A DNA stretch of 11,995 nucleotides from an uncultured Actinomycetes bacterium (GTDB taxonomy: Bacteria; Actinomycetota; Acidimicrobiia; Acidimicrobiales; Acidimicrobilacustridaceae): contig CAMFLJ010000093.1 of NCBI GenBank assembly GCA_945957335.1, forward strand, positions 1 to 11,995, in the 5' to 3' direction. The notes beneath the pieces were generated by a model. That model was not told the origin of the DNA, ran no database searches, and saw nothing but the letters and a program-made list of their open reading frames with translations. The translations under genes were made by a program, and so were the position numbers. Positions 1 through 7,169 of the stretch are shown here, in pieces (the first letter of the stretch is position 1; every line of letters starts with the position of its first letter).

Positions 1-10
1 GGGGGATGCG

Positions 11-1711
11 ATGTCCGGGCGCGATCTGCTGGTGCGCGGCGGCGAGGTGGTCGACGGCACGGGTGCACCCGCCCGCCGGGCCGACGTGCGGGTGCGCGGC
101 GGCAGGGTGGTCGAGGTCGAGGCCGACCTGCGACCCGAGGGCGAGGACGTGATCGACGCGTCCGGCGCGCTCGTGGCCCCGGGCTTCATCGACACCCACG
201 CCCACACCGACCCGGCCGTCTTCTGGGACCCGGCGCTCGACCCCGAGCCGCTGCACGGCGTCACCACCATGCTGATCGGCAACTGCTCGCTGTCGCTCTT
301 CCCCGTCACCGCCGCCACCCGCCCGACGGTGAGCGACCTGTTCGCCTACATCGAGGACGTCCCCCGCCACCTGTTCGACGACGCCGTGCCCTGGACCTGG
401 GACGACCTCGCCGGCTACCGCGCCGCCGTGGAGAGCACCGGCGCCGGCGTGAACCTGGCGCCGCTCGTGGGCCACTCGATGATCCGCCTCGCCGCCATGG
501 GCCCCGACGCGTGGGAGCGCGTCGCCACGCCCGAGGAGCGAGCCACCATGGCCGGGCTCATGCGCGCCGCCATGGACCAGGGCGCCTGGGGCCTGTCGAC
601 CTCCGACCTCGACGTCGACTCGACCGGTCGCTACGTGCCCTCACGCGTGGCCGACGACGCCGAGGTCGACGAGCTCCTCGACGTCATCGCCGCGGCCGGC
701 CGTGGTGTGGTCGAGATCGTGCCCGGCCTGCTCGACGCCGCCGATCCCGTCGCCAAGATGGAGGCCCTCGCCCGCCGCTGCGGCGCCCGCGGCATCCCGC
801 TCACCTGGACCGGCTTCACCTACAGCCAGTCGAACCCCGCCCTCACCGAGCGCTGGGTCGACCTCGCCCGGGTGCTGGCCGCCGACGGCGTCACCTTCCT
901 GCCGCAGCTCTCGCCCCGCACGGTCGACATGCGGCTCAACTGGGACAGCTCGATGATGTTCATGTCGATGCCCGAGGGTTGGCACAAGGTCATCGCCGCC
1001 AAGGGCACCGACGCCAAGGCCGCCCTGCTGAGCGATCCCGAGTGGCGCGCCACCGCCCGCGCCGAGTGGGACCGCACCGAGAAGGCGATGTTCCCGCACC
1101 GCCGCCCCGAGGCCCTGCGCTTCGTCGAGGTGCACGGCGACGCCAACGCCCGCTGGCTCGGCGCCACCTTCGCCGACCTGCTCGCCGCCACCTCCGAGCA
1201 CCCGTCCGACGCGCTCGCCGACTTCGTGCTGGCCAACGACTGCCGCCCCGGCCTGGTGGCCCAGGGCCTGGCCAACGCCGACGTCGACGGAGTGGGCCGC
1301 ACCCTCGCCGACCCGGCCATCCTCATCAGCTCGTCCGACGCCGGCGCCCACAGCCAGATGATGTGCGCCTCGGGCGACACCACCCTGCTGCTCACCCGCC
1401 ACGTGCGCGACCGCGGCGACCTCACCCTCGAGGACGCCGTGCACGAGCTCACCGGCCGCCAGGCCGAGGTCTTCGGCTTCCGCGACCGCGGCGTGCTCGC
1501 CCCGGGCGCGGTGGCCGACCTCGTGGTGTTCGCCCTCGACGAGCTGCACTACGACGACGACACGTTCGTGAGCGACCTGCCCGGTGGCGGCTCGCGGCTG
1601 CGCCGACCCGAGGGCGGCTACCGCGCGACCGTCGTCGACGGCGTCACCGTGCAGGCGGAGGGGAAGCTCACCGGGGCCCTGCCGGGCCGGGTGCTCGACT
1701 CGGCCGGCTGA
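11..1711 (+). CDS. D-aminoacylase-like metal-dependent amidohydrolase
   Basis: A 566-residue member of the amidohydrolase superfamily, closest in layout to N-acyl-D-amino-acid deacylases, which remove the acyl group from N-acylated D-amino acids in the cytoplasm. An N-terminal beta-sandwich half (about 1-58, starting LLVRGGEVVDGTG) leads into the metal-binding HxH (H63, H65 in GFIDTHAHTD). Next comes GNC (C92), matching the bridging cysteine of D-aminoacylases, then a late SSDAGAH with D443 at the catalytic-aspartate position, and a closing VADLVVF strand. The two central metal histidines of classical D-aminoacylases are not seen: the expected regions read VVEIVPG (233-239) and PLTWTGFT (263-270). 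The substrate may therefore differ. At 566 residues it is longer than typical D-aminoacylases (roughly 480-500). The ATG at 11 follows GGGGGA at 1-6, a usable ribosome binding site; the promoter lies outside the window. Class is confident, substrate is not. Confidence 0.85.
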   Translation: MSGRDLLVRGGEVVDGTGAPARRADVRVRGGRVVEVEADLRPEGEDVIDASGALVAPGFIDTHAHTDPAVFWDPALDPEPLHGVTTMLIGNCSLSLFPVTAATRPTVSDLFAYIEDVPRHLFDDAVPWTWDDLAGYRAAVESTGAGVNLAPLVGHSMIRLAAMGPDAWERVATPEERATMAGLMRAAMDQGAWGLSTSDLDVDSTGRYVPSRVADDAEVDELLDVIAAAGRGVVEIVPGLLDAADPVAKMEALARRCGARGIPLTWTGFTYSQSNPALTERWVDLARVLAADGVTFLPQLSPRTVDMRLNWDSSMMFMSMPEGWHKVIAAKGTDAKAALLSDPEWRATARAEWDRTEKAMFPHRRPEALRFVEVHGDANARWLGATFADLLAATSEHPSDALADFVLANDCRPGLVAQGLANADVDGVGRTLADPAILISSSDAGAHSQMMCASGDTTLLLTRHVRDRGDLTLEDAVHELTGRQAEVFGFRDRGVLAPGAVADLVVFALDELHYDDDTFVSDLPGGGSRLRRPEGGYRATVVDGVTVQAEGKLTGALPGRVLDSAG

Positions 1712-1722
1712 CCCGGCGGGGC

Positions 1723-2202
1723 TCAGGCCTCGTCGTCGAAGGTGGGCGGGCCCTCGGGGCCCCAGTCGAAGCCGAGGGCGTCGAGCCAGCGCGCCACCTC
1801 GGGCACCCGGAACGACACCTTCGCCGGGGCGTCCTCGAACTCGAAGGCGACCTCGATGGTGGCCTTGTCGAGGGTGCGGGCGTCGGGCGCCGAGGTGGTG
1901 ACCCCGTTGATGGCCCACCGGTCGAGCTGGAAGGTCTTGCGGGGCGCCCAGGTGACGAACACCAACGAGCGCTCGCTCACCGCCAGCACGCCCTGCCCAC
2001 GCAGGCCGCCGGCCTCGTCGGGCTCGGAGCCGTGGCCCACGGCCTTGGGCTCGATGAGCAGGACGTTCTCGCGACCGCCGAGCGCCGTGCGGGCGTCCTC
2101 GATGGCGGTGTCGCCGCGCTTCTGCAGGATCGGGTTGAGCACGAGGGCTGCTATCACCGCCAGGACGATCACGGCGACGAGGACGATGATGAGGGTGGTC
2201 AC
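1723..2202 (-). CDS. Small membrane-anchored protein, possible bacterial PH-like domain
   Basis: A 159-residue protein I cannot name. Residues 3-23 form one strongly hydrophobic segment (IIVLVAVIVLAVIAALVL), followed by KR, so it is probably an N-terminally anchored membrane protein with a cytoplasmic tail. The tail has alternating beta-type stretches: GQGVLAVSERSLVFVTW (69-85), FQLDRWAINGVT (91-102), and ATIEVAFEF (114-122). It ends in a helix-like region VARWLDALGFDWG (136-148). The pattern 'gives a signal that is read by a strand, then a helix' resembles bacterial PH/GRAM-like folds, but this is a shape-based guess. The GTG start at 2202 is supported by GGGAG five bases upstream. It converges on the amidohydrolase with an 11-bp gap and is divergent from rmuC across 132 bp. 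Confidence 0.75.
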   Translation of the reverse strand: MTTLIIVLVAVIVLAVIAALVLNPILQKRGDTAIEDARTALGGRENVLLIEPKAVGHGSEPDEAGGLRGQGVLAVSERSLVFVTWAPRKTFQLDRWAINGVTTSAPDARTLDKATIEVAFEFEDAPAKVSFRVPEVARWLDALGFDWGPEGPPTFDDEA

Positions 2203-2334
2203 GAGGGCTCCCGGGTGGGTGGACGCCGCAGATGGTCGCAGACGGCCCCTCGCGGCGGTGGGACCACAGGCGGTGATCGGAGCTTCCGGGCCGCCCCTTG
2301 AGCGCCGGGCGCCGCGCTGTCACACCCCCTGCGG
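2203..2334. promoter_or_regulatory. Divergent intergenic region between membrane protein gene and rmuC
   Basis: This 132-bp gap must carry the 5' ends of two diverging genes. It contains no TA dinucleotide on either strand, so no normal -10 hexamer can be drawn inside it. A weak -35-like TTGAGC lies at 2298-2303, pointing toward rmuC, but its partner at 17-bp spacing is poor. On the minus side GGGAG serves as ribosome binding site for the GTG at 2202. I see no clear operator or hairpin. Confidence 0.4.
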
Positions 2335-3546
2335 ATGATCGGGGGCATGGACATCGCACTCGCAACGATCCTCGGGCTCGTGGTGGGCGCCCTGCTCGGC
2401 GCGCTCGGCACCGGCATGGTGCGGCGCCGCCAGGCCGCCGAGTTCCGGGCCCTCTCCTCCCAGGCGCTGGCCGCCTCCAACGAGCAGTTCCTCCAGCTCG
2501 CCGTCACCCGCTTCGGCGCCCTGGAAGACGCCACCGAGCGCGAGGCGCGGGCCCGCGAGCGCGCCGTCGAGACCATGGTGAAGCCGGTCGACGAGCGCCT
2601 CGCCGGCCTCCACGACGCGTTGGTCGCGCTCGACCGCCAGCGCGCCGCCGAGGCGGCCCAGCTGCGCGAGATGGTCGGCCAGCTGCGCGCCACCACCGAG
2701 ACCCTCCACGGCGAGACGAAGGTGCTGGCCACCGCCATGAAGGACACGCGGGCCCGTGGCTCGTGGGGGGAGCTGCAGCTGCGCCGGGTCGTCGAGCTGG
2801 CCGGCCTGGTCGAGCACTGCGACTTCGTCACCCAGGTCACCGTCGCCGGCGAGGAGGGCCCCCTGCGGCCCGACGTCGTGGTGCGCCTGCCCGGCACCAA
2901 GGCCGTGGTGATCGACGCCAAGGTGCCGATGCAGGCCTATCTCCAGGCCGTCGAGGCCGACGACCCCGACACCGAGCGCCGCCTGCTCGAGCAGCACGGC
3001 CGCGCCGTGGCCGCCCACGTCGACGCCCTGCGCGGCCGCGACTACGCCCGCTGGGTCGAGGGCTCGGTCGACTTCGTCGTGATGTTCGTGCCCGGCGACG
3101 CCTTCCTTTCCGCCGCCTACGAGGCACGCCCCACGCTGTTCGACGACGCCATCGGCCGCGGTGTGTTCCTGGCCACGCCGGGCACCCTCATCGCCCTGCT
3201 GCGGGCGGTCGCGTTCGGTTGGCGCCAGGAGCGCCTGGCCGAGAGCTCGGCCGAGATCGCCCGGCTCGGCCACGAGCTGCACCAGCGCATCGGCGTGTTC
3301 GCCGACCACCTGGCCAAGGTCGGCGGCGCCATCGACCGCGCCGCCCGCTCCTACAACGACGCCGTCGGCTCGCTCGAGGCACGGGTGCTCGTCACCACCC
3401 GCCGCCTCGCCGACCAGGGCGTCACCGGCGGAGGCCCGCTCAGCCCGCCCGACACCGTCGACACCGCCATCCGACCGCTGACGGCGGTCGAGCTCTCACG
3501 GGGTGCCTCCGCCGTCGACGCGAGAATTGATCCCCTCGCCGGGTGA
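2335..3546 (+). CDS. rmuC: DNA recombination protein RmuC
   Basis: RmuC family protein, a predicted PD-(D/E)XK-fold nuclease linked genetically in Escherichia coli to limiting inversions at short inverted repeats. An N-terminal transmembrane helix (about 6-29) anchors it. A coiled-coil segment rich in E, R and A follows (about 32-135), then the RmuC core. The core shows the family hallmarks RGSWGELQL (141-149), RPDVVV (178-183) and VIDAKVP (192-198), which hold the likely nuclease residues D180, D194 and K196. It continues with FVPGDAF (251-257) and TPGTLIALLRAVAFGW (281-296). At 403 residues it is a usual length for actinobacterial RmuC. Either ATG 2335 or ATG 2347 could be the start: the second directly follows a GGGGGC run and would begin MDIALAT, right at the membrane helix. 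It is probably monocistronic, with the desaturase 72 bp downstream under its own control. Confidence 0.95.
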   Translation: MIGGMDIALATILGLVVGALLGALGTGMVRRRQAAEFRALSSQALAASNEQFLQLAVTRFGALEDATEREARARERAVETMVKPVDERLAGLHDALVALDRQRAAEAAQLREMVGQLRATTETLHGETKVLATAMKDTRARGSWGELQLRRVVELAGLVEHCDFVTQVTVAGEEGPLRPDVVVRLPGTKAVVIDAKVPMQAYLQAVEADDPDTERRLLEQHGRAVAAHVDALRGRDYARWVEGSVDFVVMFVPGDAFLSAAYEARPTLFDDAIGRGVFLATPGTLIALLRAVAFGWRQERLAESSAEIARLGHELHQRIGVFADHLAKVGGAIDRAARSYNDAVGSLEARVLVTTRRLADQGVTGGGPLSPPDTVDTAIRPLTAVELSRGASAVDARIDPLAG

Positions 3547-3590
3547 CGTTTCCCCTGCTCAGGGCATGTGACCGATGGGTGCTGGCCTTG

Positions 3591-3610
3591 CCTACCGAAC
3601 AGTCGGTAGG
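3591..3610. promoter_or_regulatory. Perfect 8+8 bp inverted repeat, probable TetR-family operator
   Basis: CCTACCGA (3591-3598) and TCGGTAGG (3603-3610) are exact reverse complements separated by ACAG. A 20-bp near-palindrome with ACCGA...TCGGT arms is the typical shape of TetR-family operators in actinobacteria. It ends eight bases before the desaturase GTG and overlaps its likely -10 box, so a bound repressor would block transcription. No regulator gene is in the window. The site is visible in the sequence; the regulator family is inferred. Confidence 0.7.
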
Positions 3611-3612
3611 CT
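3607..3612 (+). promoter_or_regulatory. -10-like box TAGGCT, leaderless promoter of the desaturase
   Basis: TAGGCT fits the TANNNT core of actinobacterial -10 elements and ends six bases before the GTG at 3619, so transcription should start at or next to the start codon. There is no good Shine-Dalgarno sequence, which fits a leaderless mRNA. The only -35-like sequence, TTGCCT at 3588-3593, gives a short 13-bp spacer. The hexamer lies partly inside the inverted repeat. Confidence 0.5.
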
Positions 3613-3618
3613 GGCGAC

Positions 3619-4767
3619 GTGCCTTCTGCCGACACCGTTGATCCCACCGAGGCCCCCGACTCCACGGTCACCGATCTCGACGACGCCAGCACCGACCGCA
3701 AGGGGTCGCTGAAGCCCGTCATCGACGTGATCCCGCCCGAGGCCTACGAGAACCCGACGTGGAAGGGCCTGGCCTACTTCGCACGCGATGCCGTCATCTA
3801 CGGCCTCGTGATCGCCGGGCTCATCCTGATCAAGAACCCGCTCGTCACGCTGGCGCTCTGGTTCGTCGCCGCCCTCGTGATCGCCGGCCTGTTCGTGATC
3901 GCCCACGACGCCGCCCACGGCTCGCTGTTCCGCTCGAAGCGCATGAACCGGGTGGTCGGCACCATCGCCATGCTGCCGAGCTGGCACGTCTACGAGGGCT
4001 GGGTGCTCGGCCACAACCGCATCCACCACGCCTACACCGTGCGCCAGGGCTTCGACTTCGTGTGGCACCCCTACACGCCCGAGCAGTACGCCGCCATGAA
4101 CCGGCACCAGAAGCTCCGCCACCGCATCGAGTGGTCGTGGTTCGGCGCCGGGCTCTACTACATGCGCGAGGTCTGGTGGCACAAGATGATCGTCGGCAAG
4201 CCGCCGGCGCGCTGGGCCGGCGCCATCCGCCGTGACCGCATCATCGTCTGGACCTTCGTCGGCCTCGCCTCGGCCGGCCTCGCCGCCGTCGGGTGGGCCC
4301 AGTACGGCACCGTGCTCGGGGCCTTCTGGCTGATCCTGAAGACGCTGGTCGTGCCGTTCTTCCTCTTCTCGTTCGTCATCGGCTCGTTCGTGCACGTGCA
4401 CCACGTGCAGCCCGACATCCGCTGGTGGAAGCGCCGCGAGTGGACGAAGTGGAAGGGCCAGATGGAGGGCACCACGGTGCTGCGGGCCCGCTTCGGCCTC
4501 AACTTCTTCTTCCACTGGATCATGGTGCACGTCCCGCACCACGTCGACATGCGCATCCCGATGTACAACCTCGAGCTGGCCACCGACGCCATCGAGGCGG
4601 CGTTCCCGGGCACGGTGCACGACGAGCCGCTGCGGTTCCGCGACTTCATCGCCAACACCCGCCAGTGCCGCCTCTACGACTTCGACGAGGGCCGCTGGCT
4701 CACCTACCGCGAGGCCGCCGAGCAGCTGAAGGCCCCGGCACCCGAAGCCACCCCCACCGCCGCCTGA
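3619..4767 (+). CDS. Membrane fatty acid desaturase, Delta12/omega-6 type fold
   Basis: Integral-membrane di-iron fatty acid desaturase, which inserts a cis double bond into an acyl chain using oxygen and electrons from a ferredoxin or similar donor. The three histidine boxes are all present: HDAAH (96-100), HNRIHH (132-137) and HVPHH (304-308). An extra HVHH (259-262) sits before QPDIRWW, as in the plant FAD2/cyanobacterial DesA group, where a similar HT-P-W element occurs. Hydrophobic spans lie at about 55-72, 75-95, 206-228 and 232-258. The first 40 residues are acidic and hydrophilic and are probably cytoplasmic. The length of 382 residues is normal. The GTG start at 3619 is chosen because the operator and -10 box sit immediately upstream. 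The likely role is adjusting membrane fluidity or making an unsaturated lipid. The double-bond position and acyl carrier cannot be read from the sequence. A hairpin terminator follows. Confidence 0.92.
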   Translation: MPSADTVDPTEAPDSTVTDLDDASTDRKGSLKPVIDVIPPEAYENPTWKGLAYFARDAVIYGLVIAGLILIKNPLVTLALWFVAALVIAGLFVIAHDAAHGSLFRSKRMNRVVGTIAMLPSWHVYEGWVLGHNRIHHAYTVRQGFDFVWHPYTPEQYAAMNRHQKLRHRIEWSWFGAGLYYMREVWWHKMIVGKPPARWAGAIRRDRIIVWTFVGLASAGLAAVGWAQYGTVLGAFWLILKTLVVPFFLFSFVIGSFVHVHHVQPDIRWWKRREWTKWKGQMEGTTVLRARFGLNFFFHWIMVHVPHHVDMRIPMYNLELATDAIEAAFPGTVHDEPLRFRDFIANTRQCRLYDFDEGRWLTYREAAEQLKAPAPEATPTAA

Positions 4768-4785
4768 GCGACGGTCACCCTCTCA

Positions 4786-4813
4786 CCAGCGGCCACCTCC
4801 GGGTGGCCGCTGG
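4786..4813. terminator. 12-bp stem hairpin between convergent genes
   Basis: CCAGCGGCCACC (4786-4797) and GGTGGCCGCTGG (4802-4813) pair perfectly around the loop TCCG. In the desaturase transcript the loop reads C(UCCG)G, a member of the very stable UNCG tetraloop class. It lies 18 bases after the desaturase stop and 27 bases beyond the stop of the opposing CMD-like gene, so it can serve both. No U-tract follows, which is common for actinobacterial terminators. Confidence 0.8.
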
Positions 4814-4840
4814 CGCGTCCGGGCTCCTGTCGGCCGCGGC

Positions 4841-5803
4841 TCAGGCGGGGGCGTCGACGGTGATGGTGTCGCCGTCGGCCGCGATCACCTGGTACTCGTA
4901 GCCCTCCTCGACGATGGCGGCGTCGGCGGCGAAGGCCACCGAGAGCTTGTTGGCCGCGTTGCGCAGCAGGTAGCAGGTGAGCTCGACCACCTGGGCCGGC
5001 GTGAGGGCGGCCCGCACCTCGGCCACCAGCTCGGGGCCCACCACGGGGCGACCCGCGAGCAGGGCGTCGGTGAGGTGGAGCGCGGCGGTGGTGGCGGGCG
5101 GCAGGTCGGCCACCGCCTCGGGGTCGTCGGCCGCGAGCAGGTCGAGGTCGGCCCCGGCGTCGAGGGCGGAGACCGCCCGCACCGACTGGCACCGGCGGCA
5201 CTGGTGGTGGCGGGCGCCGCGGAGGCGGACGAGCTCGCGCAGCACCGGGTCGAGCGAGCCCAGGCGGGCGGTGGCCCGCATGACCTGGTCGACGGCCACC
5301 ATCGGGTCGTCGGGCACGTCGGCACCGTCGGCCGGCCAGGCCCACAGCGTGGAGGGCACCTCGGTGGCGAACACCGCGCCGAGCCCCACGGCCACCCGCT
5401 GGCCCACGTCGAGCAGGTAGAGGCCCTGCATGAACGGCAGCACTCCCCCGCCCAGGGCGCCGGCGGCGTCGCCCAGCGGCCCGCCGGCCACACCGGTGAC
5501 GTCGATGGCGAACTGCTCGGTGAGGGCCATCGCGGCGCGGGCGGTGGCGTCGAACGCGTCGGAGGTCGGCCACGTGGTGACCTCGGCGACGGCCGCTGCG
5601 CTGGGCTCGCCCCACGCCGGGGCGCCCGACTCGGTGGCGGTCGTGCCCAGCAGGTCGACCAGCCGCAGCCGGGCCAGTTCGAGCAGCGCCGGGTCGGAGG
5701 CGGCGCGCACCGCCGCGCACGATACCTGGAGGGCGACGAGCACCTCGGGCGCGTGCAGGGCACGAGGGTCGGTGCCGGCGGGGAGGCTCCAGCCGGCGCT
5801 CAC
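4841..5803 (-). CDS. Carboxymuconolactone decarboxylase/AhpD-like protein, duplicated fold
   Basis: A 320-residue protein of the CMD/AhpD all-helical superfamily. The C-terminal half carries the diagnostic LVRLRGARHHQCRRCQSVRA (191-210), with the CxxC pair C202 and C205, the redox or peroxidase-type site of AhpD-like proteins. It continues with LTPAQVVELTCYLLRNAANKLSVAF (267-291). The N-terminal half repeats the same helical pattern (LELARLRLVDLLG at 41-53, then TARAAMALTEQFAIDVTG at 87-104) but lacks both cysteines. It therefore looks like a tandem duplication with one active centre. The GTG at 5803 overlaps the P450 stop as GTGA, so translation is very likely coupled to the P450. The open frame continues upstream, but only as a shadow of the P450. 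A role alongside the P450, such as a hydrolytic, decarboxylating or peroxide-handling step, is inferred from the coupling. Confidence 0.85.
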   Translation of the reverse strand: MSAGWSLPAGTDPRALHAPEVLVALQVSCAAVRAASDPALLELARLRLVDLLGTTATESGAPAWGEPSAAAVAEVTTWPTSDAFDATARAAMALTEQFAIDVTGVAGGPLGDAAGALGGGVLPFMQGLYLLDVGQRVAVGLGAVFATEVPSTLWAWPADGADVPDDPMVAVDQVMRATARLGSLDPVLRELVRLRGARHHQCRRCQSVRAVSALDAGADLDLLAADDPEAVADLPPATTAALHLTDALLAGRPVVGPELVAEVRAALTPAQVVELTCYLLRNAANKLSVAFAADAAIVEEGYEYQVIAADGDTITVDAPA

Positions 5804-7053
5804 GATCCGACGTCCACGGGGAGGTGCTTGATGCCGTTGATGAAGTTCGACCGCAGCTGCTCGGGTGGGCCGGCCAGCTGGAAGTCGGGCATCTGGCGGA
5901 ACAGCTCGCCGACGAGCAGCGCGATCTCGCGGCGGGCCAGGTGGGCACCGAGGCAGAAGTGCGGGCCGGGGCCGCCGAAGCCCACGTGCGGGTTCGGGTC
6001 GCGGCGCACGTCGAAGCGGTCGGGGTCGGTGAACACGGCGTCGTCGCGGTTGGCCGAGCCGTAGAAGAGCAGCACCTTGTCGCCCTCGTGCAGCTGCACG
6101 CCGGAGAGCTCGGCGTCGCGGGTGAGGGTGCGGCGCATCCACACGACCGGCGAGGCCATCCGCACGACCTCGTCGACCGCCGTGGTCGTGACGCTCGGGT
6201 CGTCCTGCCAGATGGCCCGCTGGTCGGGGTGCTCGCCGAGGAGGCGCACCCCGTGGCTGATGCCGTTGCGGGTGGTCTCGTGGCCGGCCACCGACAGGAG
6301 GATGAAGAACGAGGCGAGCTCGTCGCCGCTGAGCTGCTCACCGTCGACCGCGGTGTTGACCAGGGCCGAGGTGAGATCGTCGGTGGGGCGCTCACGGCGC
6401 TCCGCGGCGAGGCCGTTCATCAGCTCGACGAGCTGGGAGCCCGCACCGAGGAACGCGGTGACCGGGTCGGTGCCCTCGGGGATGAACTCGGGATCGCCGC
6501 CCGAGAGGATGATGTTCGACTGCGCGAGCACCATCTGGCGCTCGCTCTCGGGGATGCCCATCAGGTCGCACACGACGATGAGCGGGAACGGGCTCGAGAC
6601 CTCGGCGACGAAGTCGATGACGCCGGCGCCCCGCACCCGCTCCACCACCTCGGCGGCGGTGGCGGCCACCTGGTCGAGCACCCGGTTGAGCATCTTCGGC
6701 GTGAACGTGCCAGAGACGATGCGGCGCAGCCGGGCGTGGCGGGGGTCGTCCATCGAGATCATCGAGCCGAAGTACTCGTTCATCTCGGCCGGCATGTCGA
6801 GGATCGACACCGCGCCGGCGGCCGACGAGAACACCTCCGGGGTCTTGCTGGCGGTGAGCACGTCGGCGTAGCGGGTGACCGCGTAGTAGCCGGGGCCCCG
6901 CGGGAACGGCGGCACCTCGAGCTCCTCGAAGAAGGCCACCGGGCGCTCGCGGCGCAGCGTCGCGAAGGCGGCGTCGCGCTCGGCCCACGGCTTCGCCCAG
7001 AACTCGATGCTCGACAGGTCGATGTCGTCCACGGCCGGACCGGCGTCAGCCAT
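5800..7053 (-). CDS. Cytochrome P450, CYP124/125/142-like
   Basis: Soluble bacterial cytochrome P450 of 417 residues, a usual length. It has the I-helix oxygen-activation motif AGHETT (256-261), the K-helix ExxR (E295, R298), and the haem loop FGGPGPHFC, whose cysteine C367 is the iron ligand, followed by LGAHLARREI. The sections ELSGVQLHEGDKVLLFYGSANRD (315-337), NPHVGFGG (354-361) and the C-terminal SNFINGIKHLPVDV (402-415) strongly recall the actinobacterial CYP124/125/142 group. Those enzymes hydroxylate the terminal methyl of cholesterol side chains or branched lipids. That assignment is by recall of motifs, so the substrate is uncertain. ATG 7053 has AGGGGGG six bases upstream. The next gene overlaps it by four bases. 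No ferredoxin or ferredoxin reductase is adjacent. The upstream gap with TGAGAC repeats suggests it starts a regulated two-gene unit. Confidence 0.93.
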   Translation of the reverse strand: MADAGPAVDDIDLSSIEFWAKPWAERDAAFATLRRERPVAFFEELEVPPFPRGPGYYAVTRYADVLTASKTPEVFSSAAGAVSILDMPAEMNEYFGSMISMDDPRHARLRRIVSGTFTPKMLNRVLDQVAATAAEVVERVRGAGVIDFVAEVSSPFPLIVVCDLMGIPESERQMVLAQSNIILSGGDPEFIPEGTDPVTAFLGAGSQLVELMNGLAAERRERPTDDLTSALVNTAVDGEQLSGDELASFFILLSVAGHETTRNGISHGVRLLGEHPDQRAIWQDDPSVTTTAVDEVVRMASPVVWMRRTLTRDAELSGVQLHEGDKVLLFYGSANRDDAVFTDPDRFDVRRDPNPHVGFGGPGPHFCLGAHLARREIALLVGELFRQMPDFQLAGPPEQLRSNFINGIKHLPVDVGS

Positions 7054-7116
7054 CGGGTGCCCCCCTGCTCGTCGTGCCGGGCCCCTCGCCCGACCGGCGC
7101 ACGGTACCAGCGGCCG

Positions 7117-7143
7117 TGAGACAACGACCCCTCGCCTGTCTCA
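7117..7143. promoter_or_regulatory. Inverted repeat TGAGACA/TGTCTCA upstream of the P450
   Basis: TGAGACA (7117-7123) and TGTCTCA (7137-7143) are exact reverse complements with a 13-base spacer; the arms repeat at 20-21 bp, about two helical turns. The pair lies 64-90 bases upstream of the P450 ATG. Between it and the gene, TACCGT (complement of 7101-7106) could act as a -10, but no good -35 stands at normal spacing. Likely a protein-binding site; the binding protein is unknown. Confidence 0.5.
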
Positions 7144-7169
7144 TCCGCAGCCTCGTCCTCGAACTGGTC

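Noticed and set aside
511..2301. 596-codon plus-strand open frame
   Set aside because: Arginine-rich out-of-frame translation of the amidohydrolase, running into the antisense of the next gene; no family features.
641..2365. 574-codon open frame on the minus strand across the amidohydrolase and the small membrane protein
   Set aside because: Shadow frame: Arg/Gly/Ala/Pro/His-rich and opposite a clear enzyme gene, with no recognisable motif. It arises from the high GC third-position bias.
3552..3567. Small hairpin CCCTGCTCAGGG after rmuC
   Set aside because: Only four to five base pairs with a tiny loop, too weak to call a terminator.
3592..4620. 342-codon minus-strand open frame opposite the desaturase
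   Set aside because: Composition (His, Asp, Glu, Val, Arg) is the mirror of desaturase codons, and the opposite strand has all three histidine boxes.
5804..6142. N-terminal extension of the CMD-like protein
   Set aside because: It lies wholly inside the P450 and is low-complexity Arg/Pro/Ala. The GTGA overlap gives a natural start at 5803.
7137..7143. TGTCTC resembling the plant auxin response element
   Set aside because: Coincidence of a six-base core; not meaningful in a bacterial genome.
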